Shown piece after piece: positions 1 to 9,870 of a stretch of DNA of 64,000 nucleotides (its first letter is position 1; each line of letters begins with the position of its first letter). The stretch spans positions 1 to 64,000 of the forward strand of contig JAWLAN010000016.1 in NCBI GenBank assembly GCA_041395385.1. The letters are read 5' to 3'. A program made the translations under genes and the position numbers. The notes under the pieces were generated by a model. It was not told where the DNA came from. It saw nothing but the letters and a program-made list of their open reading frames with translations, and searched no databases. Origin of the DNA: JAJVHZ01 sp041395385 (GTDB lineage Bacteria; Pseudomonadota; Gammaproteobacteria; JAJPIJ01).

Positions 1-208
1 GTCTGGGGCCGGCGGTGCGGGAGGATGCGTGCAATCCGGAGTAACCACGACATGACCGTCGACACTCGCGAAAGTGAACCTTCGCGAAAAGCTAGTCGAC
101 AGGCGGCGGCGATGACCGCATCAGCCGTCACATTTCCGATCGGCGGAATGACGGCACGGCCAAGCCGCAATGGCGCCGCCCGCGGCTCGACGAGGATGCC
201 GGGCGGCC

Positions 209-244
209 GGTCCGCTTACGGACTACCGTTTATCGGTGCGGACC
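209..244 (-). terminator. Hairpin downstream of the 251-754 gene
   Basis: GGTCCGC at 209-215 pairs with GCGGACC at 238-244, and there is a smaller ACCG/CGGT hairpin inside. It lies just past the stop of the small secreted-protein gene on the - strand. No T-run follows the stem, so termination is only inferred. I see no convincing gene in the rest of 1-250. Confidence 0.25.
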
Positions 245-250
245 CCGCGG

Positions 251-754
251 CTATTCCTTCCACTGCACCGCCGCGAACACCGGGTCGAAGGTGGCGATAG
301 CGGGCATGGCATCGCCGTTGCCGACGATGGAAAAGTAGGCGCCGCCCCTGACGCCGACCAGGAAGTACTCGATCAGATACTGCTGCGCATCCTGCTCGCC
401 GCGTTGGGAGATCATCGAGTAGAGGGTGTGCCGTTCGTCGAAATCCGTCTTCTTGAGGTCGCGCACGACGGTGGCGCCCTGTTCGCCCGCCGATTTCGGC
501 ATCTCGGTCTCCGCATAGTCTCTCAGGGTGTCGGTCTTGGCCGCGGCCTCCTCCGGGGGCACGGTGTCATCGAGACTGAACTGCAGCACGGTGACCTGCT
601 CGCCATTCGGGCCGGTCATGTGGATCCGATCCTCGCCCACGCGGGTCTGATATCCGTCCGGCCAGTCCAGGGTGACGAGCTGGAAGCCGATCTGTTCCGC
701 ACCCGCGTCTGCCGCGAGGATCGAAAGCAGGCACGCCAGGATACGATTGCGCAT
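251..754 (-). CDS. Small predicted periplasmic protein, function unknown
   Basis: A 167-residue protein whose first 19 residues look like a Sec signal peptide: MRNR, a hydrophobic stretch, then a likely cut after ADAGA. The mature part is acidic, with no catalytic motif or family I recognise. The start is backed by GGAG about 7 bases before the ATG. It begins 36 bases after the uvrB stop on the same strand, so it is probably cotranscribed with uvrB. That position gives no hint of function, because a secreted protein is unlikely to act in DNA repair. Confidence 0.75.
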   Translation of the reverse strand: MRNRILACLLSILAADAGAEQIGFQLVTLDWPDGYQTRVGEDRIHMTGPNGEQVTVLQFSLDDTVPPEEAAAKTDTLRDYAETEMPKSAGEQGATVVRDLKKTDFDERHTLYSMISQRGEQDAQQYLIEYFLVGVRGGAYFSIVGNGDAMPAIATFDPVFAAVQWKE

Positions 755-790
755 AGATTCTCCTCGAGCAGTGATGGTTCGAATTGCGTT

Positions 791-2812
<2,022 letters not shown>

Positions 2813-2914
2813 GGCGGGCGGGTTCTGCAATGCACAAAGTTCGAGTATATTACACCGCCGTTTTGGACTCCCCAGTCCGGCACTAACTCCCTGTAAAACC
2901 ACGAGGTCGTTGAA
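2813..2914. promoter_or_regulatory. Divergent uvrB / aminotransferase promoter region
   Basis: This 102-base gap separates two divergent genes and must hold both promoters. On the - strand TATACT at 2844-2849 is a good -10 candidate for uvrB, about 32 bases before its start, but the -35 position is poor. For the + strand gene I see no clear -10/-35 pair; GAGGTC about 9 bases before its ATG is the likely ribosome binding site. Confidence 0.35.
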
Positions 2915-4096
2915 ATGCAACCGTCACTTCGGGCGCAAAGCGTGAAGCCCTCCCCCACCCTGGCCGTGACCGCACGCGCCAACGCCATGAAGGCAGAGGG
3001 CAAGGACATCCTGAGCCTCGCCGCCGGCGAGCCGGATTTCGATACCCCCGATTTCATCAAGGACGCGGCCATCAAGGCGCTCAAAGACGGCTTCACCAAA
3101 TACACCGCCGTGGACGGCACGGCCGGTCTGAAGAAGGCGATCATCAACAAGTTCGAGCGCGAGAACGGCCTGAGCTACAAGGCCGATGAGATCCTCGTGT
3201 CGGTCGGCTGCAAGCACAGCATCTACAACCTGTTCCAGGCCGTGCTCAACGACGGCGACGAGGTGATCATCCCGGCGCCCTACTGGGTGTCCTACCCGGA
3301 CATGGCCCTGCTCGCGGGCGCCAAGCCGGTCATCATCGATTCGGACATCAACGACGGCTTCAAGATCACCCCGGCCAAGCTCGCCGCGGCGATCACGCCG
3401 AAGAGCAGGATCTTCGTCATCAACAGCCCGTCGAATCCCACCGGCGTCAGCTACAGCCCTGCCGAGCTGAAGGCGCTGGGCGAGGTCCTCGAGAGGCATT
3501 CCCAGGTGCTAATCGCCTCGGATGACATCTACGAGCACATCCTTTGGGAGGGCGACGGCTTCAAGAACATCGTCAACGTCTGCCCGTCGCTGAAGGATCG
3601 CACCATCGTCCTGAACGGCGTGTCGAAGGCGTATTCGATGACCGGTTGGCGCATCGGCTACGCGGCGGGACCGAAGACCATCATCGCGGCGATGAACAAG
3701 ATCCAGTCGCAGAGCACCTCCAACCCGACCTCCATTGCCCAGGTGGCGGCGCAGGCGGCGCTCGAGGGCGACCAGAGCTTCGTGCGGGAGCAGTGCAAGG
3801 TCTTCAAGCAGCGCCACGACTTCTGCTACGAGCGCCTGACCCGGATGAAGGGCGTGACCTGCGTGAAGGCGCAGGGGACCTTCTACATCTTTCCGGACAT
3901 GAACGGCGCGATGAAGAACCTCGGCCTGAAAGACGACATCGCCCTGGCCGAGTGGTTCCTGGAGAAGACCGGCTGCGCGATGGTGCCCGGCTCCGCGTTC
4001 GGGGCCCCGGGTTGCATGCGCATCTCCTTCGCCACCAGCATGGACGTGCTGGCGGACGCGATGAATCGCATGCACAACGCGCTGGGTTCGAAGTAG
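2915..4096 (+). CDS. aspC: Class I pyridoxal-phosphate aminotransferase, aspartate aminotransferase type
   Basis: A 393-residue fold-type I aminotransferase of the subfamily usually annotated as aspartate aminotransferase (aspartate + 2-oxoglutarate to oxaloacetate + glutamate), cytoplasmic. SPSNPTG at residues 171-177 and SKAYSMTGWR with the PLP lysine at about residue 238 are family hallmarks. Length matches the family. It is divergent from uvrB and followed by a strong hairpin and tRNA-Asn. Side-chain specificity (aspartate or another amino acid) cannot be fixed from sequence alone, so the symbol is provisional. Confidence 0.92.
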   Translation: MQPSLRAQSVKPSPTLAVTARANAMKAEGKDILSLAAGEPDFDTPDFIKDAAIKALKDGFTKYTAVDGTAGLKKAIINKFERENGLSYKADEILVSVGCKHSIYNLFQAVLNDGDEVIIPAPYWVSYPDMALLAGAKPVIIDSDINDGFKITPAKLAAAITPKSRIFVINSPSNPTGVSYSPAELKALGEVLERHSQVLIASDDIYEHILWEGDGFKNIVNVCPSLKDRTIVLNGVSKAYSMTGWRIGYAAGPKTIIAAMNKIQSQSTSNPTSIAQVAAQAALEGDQSFVREQCKVFKQRHDFCYERLTRMKGVTCVKAQGTFYIFPDMNGAMKNLGLKDDIALAEWFLEKTGCAMVPGSAFGAPGCMRISFATSMDVLADAMNRMHNALGSK

Positions 4097-4135
4097 ATCG
4101 GGGCAGGAAGCCGCAGAGACGCCCCCCGGGTCGAA

Positions 4136-4169
4136 GCGCCCGGGCCGGTGAATTGACCGGCCCGGGCGC
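4136..4169 (+). terminator. 14-bp perfect hairpin after the aminotransferase gene
   Basis: 4136-4149 pairs perfectly with 4156-4169 around the 6-base loop GAATTG. It sits 40 bases after the aminotransferase stop and 31 bases before tRNA-Asn. There is no clear T-run, so it may be a Rho-independent terminator of the GC-rich type or only an RNA 3' end stabiliser. Confidence 0.5.
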
Positions 4170-4199
4170 GCCCATTACCATACGCGGCCTCAAAACCAT

Positions 4200-4275
4200 T
4201 CCCGGGTAGCTCAGCCGGTAGAGCAAGCGGCTGTTAACCGCTGGGTCGGGGGTTCGAGTCCCTCCCCGGGAGCCA
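4200..4275 (+). tRNA. tRNA-Asn: tRNA-Asn (anticodon GTT)
   Basis: A full cloverleaf of 76 bases. The acceptor stem TCCCGGG pairs with CCCGGGA, with discriminator G and an encoded CCA at 4273-4275. The D arm is GCTC/GAGC. The anticodon stem AGCGG/CCGCT encloses loop CTGTTAA with GTT at 4233-4235. The T arm loop is TTCGAGT. tRNA genes are common integration sites, and the accessory region begins right after this one. I did not find a convincing copy of its 3' end elsewhere in the window. Confidence 0.97.
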
Positions 4276-4382
4276 TTTTCAGTTCTCTAATCGACCTATC
4301 CCGATTCTTCCGCGAAGGGCCAGCTCCTGCTCCCTCGTGGGGGTGAGCAAGCGCCGCGCCGCCCGCGCCGCCAAGGTTTCTT

Positions 4383-4580
4383 CTACTTCGGCTCCTCGAC
4401 GGTGTGCACCGTCAGCGCGGCCTCCCACCACTCCCGGTCGCGAGGTTTACGCAGTAGATCCTTGGCGCGGCGGATCAAGCCCCGGAGTCCCGCGTGCAGG
4501 GCAATCCTGGCCCTGTTCGGCAACGTCCTGCGACAGATCAGCACCGCGGCGTCGTATCCGAAATCGGTGCCGAACTGGCG
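4383..4580 (-). pseudogene. C-terminal remainder of the GNAT protein, cut off by an in-frame TAG
   Basis: Reading past the TAG at 4581-4583 in the same frame gives 65 more sense codons up to a second TAG at 4383-4385. The extension starts RQFGTDFGYD and continues with CRRTL and a basic helix ending RRAKDLLRK. That is how members of this GNAT family normally end, and the paralogue at 6543-7797 ends the same way (KRQFGN...). The stop therefore looks like one substitution in a full-length gene, or a sequence error, rather than the natural end. Confidence 0.7.
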
Positions 4581-5621
4581 CTAGTACGGATTGGGATTCT
4601 GGAAGAAATTGAAGCGATTCACCGGTTCGTGCTTGCAGAGGTCTTCGATCATCAGATAGAGCAGAATGGTGCCCGGAGAAAGGTCCGCAAAACGATCGTC
4701 GAATGCTGGCCGGACATAGTGATATACGCCGTTGTACTGCCACCCGATACAGAACGCACAGTCGTTTTCGCCCGAGCGGAGCAGGTAGGAGCGCAGCAGC
4801 CCGCGCCGTGCGAGCAGTTCGAAGGCTGCGACCTCCACCGGCGTCGTGTAGACCTGCGTGCCGTGCTGCCGGAACTGCCAGGATTGCCGGGAGACACCCT
4901 CGGCGCGGGTGAGGAAATCCTGGACCTGATCCTCGCGATCGACACGCACCAGCTCGAGCGCCCCGTTGCTGTGCTCCTTCATCTGACGAAGCTTGCGCTT
5001 GAGGGTGCTGCGGGTCTTGCCGCTGAACTTGCGCAGGTAGGCGTCGAAATCGCCGGACAACGCGATAGTGTGCAGCTCGCGCGCACCCTCCGGAAAGTGC
5101 ACGATCCAGTTCCGCCGGATCGCCCCGTTCGCGTCGGTGACGAATTTCCACACCGGATCGTCAGGACGAACGTAGTTCAGGAAGACGGCATCGACGTCCG
5201 GACGGCTGTCCATGAGCTTCTCGACCACGGAGGCATACAGACTCTCGTCCTGCGGCATGAGCAAGGGCCCGCCGAGCACCTGGGCGCTACGCAGGCGCAC
5301 CGTACCCAGATGTCGCCCCGCCGCGTCCATGACCAGCGGAAACGGCCTGATGATGGTTGGCAACACGCCGGCCACCTGCCGCCCCGGACCGTACACCACG
5401 CCCAACAGATAGGTGTGGGTAGGCTGGCGCGCGATGTGAAATTCCCAGTACTCGGGGGCCTGGAAGATCGCGGTGAGATGGTCGTTACGCGCCGCGAGCG
5501 TGCGCCATGCCGCCTCGACGTCGGGGGCGCCGGCAAGGTCGGCTGGAGTCAGGAACTCGATTCGGTAATCGACGGCGCCGCTGACTACACTTCCCGGAAC
5601 GTCAATACCTTCGCTGGTCAT
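4581..5621 (-). CDS. GNAT-family acetyltransferase-like protein (CelD/BcsL type), amber-truncated
   Basis: The protein has 346 residues as written. Its C-terminal half carries the CelD/BcsL-like GNAT (FemAB-related) core: a basic FSGKTRSTLKRKLRQ stretch, LARRGLLRSYLL, FCIGWQYNGVYHY and LSPGTILLYLMIEDL. Such proteins are often encoded in exopolysaccharide loci and are presumed to acylate sugars or peptides; the substrate is unknown. The ATG at 5621 is preferred over the upstream TTG at 5648 because GGGGA lies about 10 bases before it. The gene stops at NPNPY, about 65 residues short of the family length (see 4383-4580). A damaged paralogue lies 0.9 kb upstream. Confidence 0.75.
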   Translation of the reverse strand: MTSEGIDVPGSVVSGAVDYRIEFLTPADLAGAPDVEAAWRTLAARNDHLTAIFQAPEYWEFHIARQPTHTYLLGVVYGPGRQVAGVLPTIIRPFPLVMDAAGRHLGTVRLRSAQVLGGPLLMPQDESLYASVVEKLMDSRPDVDAVFLNYVRPDDPVWKFVTDANGAIRRNWIVHFPEGARELHTIALSGDFDAYLRKFSGKTRSTLKRKLRQMKEHSNGALELVRVDREDQVQDFLTRAEGVSRQSWQFRQHGTQVYTTPVEVAAFELLARRGLLRSYLLRSGENDCAFCIGWQYNGVYHYVRPAFDDRFADLSPGTILLYLMIEDLCKHEPVNRFNFFQNPNPY

Positions 5622-5793
5622 CAATACAGTCCCCAGAACACGCTTCAAGATGCGGCGCGCTCGAGCTGCCTGCCGCCGGCGCTCTCTCGCACCAGCCTGC
5701 GCCCCGCGGCGCCCGATTCATCGCCGCTCGAGGTGCCCTGTCTCGCCCTCATCGATAGCCGGTAGGCGCCGTCGACTCGAACATGCCGTCTGA

Positions 5794-6282
5794 TCAAGTG
5801 CCGAACAGCCTGCGGATCCTGCACATCATGCTGCTGCAGTGGACCGCATCGTGGAACAACTCGTAGAGGTCTTCACCTCCATCCTCCGCGGCATTGCTCA
5901 GATCCCCCGCGTCGAGCACGCCGACGGCGTTGTTTTCGGCGGTCAGCACCGCGGCGCCCGGTATGCCGTCCGCGAGCGGATTGCCATAGGCCTTGGCAAT
6001 GTCCAGATTCTTATCGAAGTGGCCGATGTCGATCTTGACGATGACGAACTCCTTTTCCAGCATCCGGCCGGCCTCACCCTGCAGGGCCTTGCTCAACGCA
6101 CGGCACTCCGGACACCAGTTCGCGCCAAAGATGGCGATGACGTGCCGGCCGGAACCGCCGGCGCTCTCCAGGGCGGCCTTGAGATCCGCTGCCGCATCCG
6201 CCTTTTCGTCGTAGGCGGGTTGAGCGCTCGCGGTCCCAACGCTCATGACCGCGGCCAGTACCAGTCCCAGCAAGACCTTCAT
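5794..6282 (-). CDS. Periplasmic thioredoxin-like protein with CPEC motif
   Basis: A 162-residue protein with a signal peptide (MKVLLGLVLAAVMSV, probable cut after ASA) and a thioredoxin fold. The active-site-like motif NWCPEC sits at about residues 55-60, followed by a region with a cis-Pro-like GIPGA. It probably acts in periplasmic thiol-disulfide exchange. Two further cysteines in the tail (CSSMMC) are unusual and could bind metal or form a second redox pair. GAGGTGAT precedes the start. It lies between two GNAT genes on the same strand with gaps of about 170 and 260 bases, so a shared role is not shown. Confidence 0.8.
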   Translation of the reverse strand: MKVLLGLVLAAVMSVGTASAQPAYDEKADAAADLKAALESAGGSGRHVIAIFGANWCPECRALSKALQGEAGRMLEKEFVIVKIDIGHFDKNLDIAKAYGNPLADGIPGAAVLTAENNAVGVLDAGDLSNAAEDGGEDLYELFHDAVHCSSMMCRIRRLFGT

Positions 6283-6542
6283 ATCACCTCGCGACTCCTC
6301 GGCCCGATCGCCGCCGTGCCGCCTCCACCCCTGATTGCCGTGGAGTGCGCAGCGCGTGCAAGTATGATGCTGGCCGGCCCGATCTGCCGCCGGCGGTCTG
6401 ACAATATGTGATGCAGATTTGGATATCGGCGGACCACCACGCAGGCAGGGATGTCGGGCTCATGCATTGCCATGGAGGCGACCGCGGAGCCCCCGCCGGT
6501 CAGGTCCATTGCATGACCGCCGCCCGCGCCGCTGGCGAATTC

Positions 6543-7797
6543 TCAGGACATCTCCCCGCTGTCTCGCGATTCGCCGCTCGCGGCTCCTGTGCGCAGGCTC
6601 TTGAGCCGCTGCGAGAGCCGCTTCGCCGAGCCGTGCGCCGCGCAAATGACGCGGCTGCGGGCCGTTGCGCGCATCATCCAAACGGCCTGGTCGCGACCAT
6701 GCCGGTTGCCGAACTGGCGCTTGTAATCCGCGTCCCCCATGCCGAAATTCACGCTGCGCATGCCGGTGTTCTCGATCAGATCGCGAATGATGAGAAACAG
6801 CAGCACACTGCCCGGGGAAAGATGGATGTCGCCCTTGTTGTAGGCAATGTCGGCGTAGTGGTAGGTGTCGCCGAACTGGTAGCCGATCACGGAGGCGACC
6901 GGGCGCTCGCCATGGCGTATCAGGTAACCGCGGAGCAGGCCGCGGCGCGCGAGATCGGCATAGCGGGCATGGTTCGTCGGCGTACGCGCAGGGCACCGTG
7001 AGGTCGGCGTCTTTCCAGGAACCCGCCGCCACCGCCTCGGCGGTGAAAGATCGATCTGGTGCTCACCGGTGACGCAATCCAGGCGCATGTCGCCGCCGTA
7101 GGCCTCCTCCATGAGTCGCACCTGGCGTTTCAGATTATAGCGCTTCTTCTTTCCGAACTGCCCCAGATACTCGTCGAATTTTTCCGGCAGCTCCAGGCTG
7201 TGGAAGGCCGTCGCGCGGCTGACGTAACCGAATGCCTTCCCGGACGCACCGCCTGCCTGCATGATCATGTCGGCCCAGGCACTGGTCTCGGGGATCGACT
7301 TGAAATAGACCGCTTCCGCCTCCGGCACGTGCTCCAGCACGGCATCCAGCATCGCGGTCGCGACTGTCGCCTCCGCAGGGACGAGCGGCAGGCTGCCGAG
7401 CAGCTCCACGCAGCGTATCGCGCTTAAGCCCTGCAGCACGCCCGGCAGGTTGGTGTCGATCGGTCGCACGCCCAGCTGCAGCGGTATCACGCCGGCAATG
7501 CCCGAACCGTACTTCATGAGCAACAGCCGTCGATCTGCCGCCTCCGGGGTCGTGCCGAGATGCTCCCACCAGGCTGGCGACTGGTACTGCGCGTAGAGAT
7601 TCGGGTTCTCGCTCAGCAATCTCTGCCAAGTTGTCCGCAGCGCGGCGTGACCGAAGCGCCGTCGGCTTGCGTGAGTTCGAAGGCGAGTCTGGGTCTCTCG
7701 CCGCTGTACCCGCCGTTGCGCCGGTGCTGCACCGGGGCTTGCCAACGTGCGCGCGCACCCCGCAGCGACCTTCGCCAGCCCGCTTCCTGTTGCCCAT
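6543..7797 (-). pseudogene. Second CelD/BcsL-like GNAT gene, several frame changes
   Basis: A paralogue of the 4581-5621 gene. The main frame has the family marks YQSPAWWEHLG, FGKKKRYNLKRQVR, LARRGLLRGYLIRHGE, YQFGDTYHYAD and LSPGSVLLFLIIRDL, and ends KRQFGN plus a basic tail. Three frame changes are clear. Near 7650 the family-like PRLAFELTQADGAS is in another frame from the following ALRTTWQRLL. Near 7030 and again near 6972 the frame leaves and returns, so about 24 codons that should read TAEAVAAGSWKDADL are garbled in the long frame. The start is uncertain; an ATG at 7797 with GGAGAG upstream would need one more shift near 7690. Either a dying gene or a run of sequence errors. Confidence 0.65.
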
Positions 7798-8029
7798 TGA
7801 TGTTTGCTCTCCACGACTGCTGATATAAATGCTCGAACCTCCCCTGGAAGGTCCATCTGGATGCGAATTGTAACAACTCGCGCCCCTCACCGGAGGAAAT
7901 ATTTGGCTCTAAGAAAAGCGCCCGGACGCATATCGCTCCTGGTCCTGTATCGGTCCGAATCACGCCCGATCCTTAGCGGATACGCGTGACCCGCGTCACA
8001 ACGAGAGGAATTCACCCGGAGCACGGAGC

Positions 8030-8059
8030 GGTGACCTGCCGATCTTCCGGCAGGCCACC
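8030..8059 (-). terminator. Hairpin downstream of the RTX gene
   Basis: CCTGCCG at 8035-8041 pairs with CGGCAGG at 8048-8054 around ATCTTC. The stem extends through one mismatch to GGTG/CACC at 8030-8033 and 8056-8059. It starts 36 bases past the RTX stop. No T-run follows on the - strand. Confidence 0.4.
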
Positions 8060-8094
8060 GCATCCTACTCCCATGACCACGGGGCTTCGGTGAG

Positions 8095-9870
8095 CTATGC
8101 CAGACGAACCATGCCGGTCTGCAGGCTCGCCAGGGACTGAAGAGTCTGCGGCGCCACACCGAAACCGCTGTTGACCAGATTACCCTGCATCGGCGTCGCG
8201 CCGGGGCCGGCCAGCGTGCCGGCGCTGCCGTACTGATAGGCGATCCCCGCCCAAGGCGGCGACATCGCTGCCGCCGACGTGAAACTCCGCCAGCGCATCG
8301 ACCAGCGACCAGGCGCCGACGCCCGGATCGGCGGCCAGCCGCTGATCGAACCGCTGAACGATGGCGCCAAACTCGAACTGCGCGACCCTGCGGTTCAGCA
8401 AAGGCGATCGGAGGATGAGGCGTCGAACTGCGCCATCGCATCGACGATCACCTGCAGGCTGGAGACGCTTGCATAGCTCGCGGTGCCGGAGTCCGATACC
8501 AGTCTCGGAAGGTGATGGAGTCCGCGCCGCCCAGATCAAGGATGAGATCGAACCCGTTGCGCGCCAGCATGATGTCCGCATAGCCGATCCCGCCGCCCAC
8601 GACAGCGTATTGCCGGCACCGACACTCGACAACACGATATCGGCGCCGTCGCCGCAGTTGAAGGCAATGACGTCGACACCGCTGCCGGTGCCAATCTCGT
8701 CGTCACCCTTGCCGCCGATGACGAACTGCGGTTCGCCTCCACCGTCAAGACGATCCGCGCCGCCGCCACCGTCGAGCAGTCCGGCGCCAGTCAGATCCGT
8801 CAGGGCGTCGTCACCCTCTCCGCCCTGGAGGATGTCGACTCCATTGCCGCCAAGCAGCAGATCGCCTCCTCTGCACCCCAAAGCGTGTCGTTGCCGTCAC
8901 CACCCGCCAGGTGGTTGCTGGCGTCATTGCCGCGCAGCCAGTTGTCCAGCGGGTACCGGTTGCGTTGACGACGGCCAGCCCGCTCAGGAAGAGATGCTCG
9001 AGTTCGCGCCGAGCGTGCGCGTGACGCTGGAGATCACGGCGTCCGCGCCCTCGCCCGCGAGCTCGATGGTGAGGTCGCCGGCGGCGTCGGCGACGTACGT
9101 GTCATCGCCCGCACCACCGAACAGGATATCGACGCCGCCGCCGCCGTCGAGCAGATTGGCGTTCGCGTTGCCCGTAATGAGGTTCGAGCGCGCGTTGCCC
9201 ACGCCGCCGTCGCGTCATTTCCGGTCAGGATCAAGACCTCCGTGTTGCTCCCGAGCGTCCAGTCGATGGTGGAAATCACGGTGTCCAGTCCCTGGTCCGG
9301 ATCCTCCAGCACGGTGTCGCCCGCATTCTCCACGACGTAGGTGTCGCTGCCGCTGCCGCCTGCCATCGCATCGGCGCCTCCACCGCCATCGAGGCGGTCC
9401 GAACCACCGCCACCCTCCAGGCGATCGTCGCCGCCCAATCCGCTCAGGAGGTCCGCGCCGGCCAGACCCTGCAACGTGTCGTCGCCCTCGCCGCCGAACA
9501 GACGATCCGCACCATCCGATCCGACCACCCGCGCGCCAGCCGGCTCCACCGTCAGCAGGAACTCATCAGCGGCGGCAAGGCCTCCGGAGTCGATGGCCTG
9601 GAGCCGAACCACGTAGTCTCCGCCGCGCCCGACGGCGCCGTGCCTCGGAACTGTCCCGCGGCCGGATCGATCTGCAGCCATGACGGCAGCGCGGTCCCGT
9701 CCTGCAAGCTGGCCGTATAGGTGAGGCTGTCGCCGAGGTCGATGTCGCTGAAGCTGCCCGCAGCAATTTCGACCTCGAAGGCAAGATCCTCGCGGACGGC
9801 CACGTCAGCCAGCGGCACCAGCGGATCGGCGCATCGTTTTCGTTGTGGACCGTCAGCACGAACGATTGGC
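8095..9870 (-). pseudogene. Frame-broken C-terminal part of the RTX protein
   Basis: This is the natural continuation of the 9853-16257 gene, in successive frames. In order it shows the end of one Ig-like domain, a second such domain (PLADVAVREDLAF onward), RTX blocks (RLFGGEGDDTL, NLLDGGGGVDILFGG, DILQGGEGDDAL), and a C-terminal domain. That domain includes LLNRRVAQFEFGAI, an LAYQYG-like segment and LQTGMVRLA before TAG at 8095. Frame changes are needed near 9860, 9822, 9625, 9205, 9000, 8957, 8878, 8610, 8495, 8400 and 8240. I see no nonsense codon in the reconstructed frame, only insertions or deletions. This favours sequence error or very recent decay. The uncleaved type I secretion signal would lie in this segment. 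Confidence 0.75.

Noticed and set aside
2813..2914. SOS (LexA) box upstream of uvrB
   Set aside because: No CTG-N10-CAG or close variant is present in the intergenic region.
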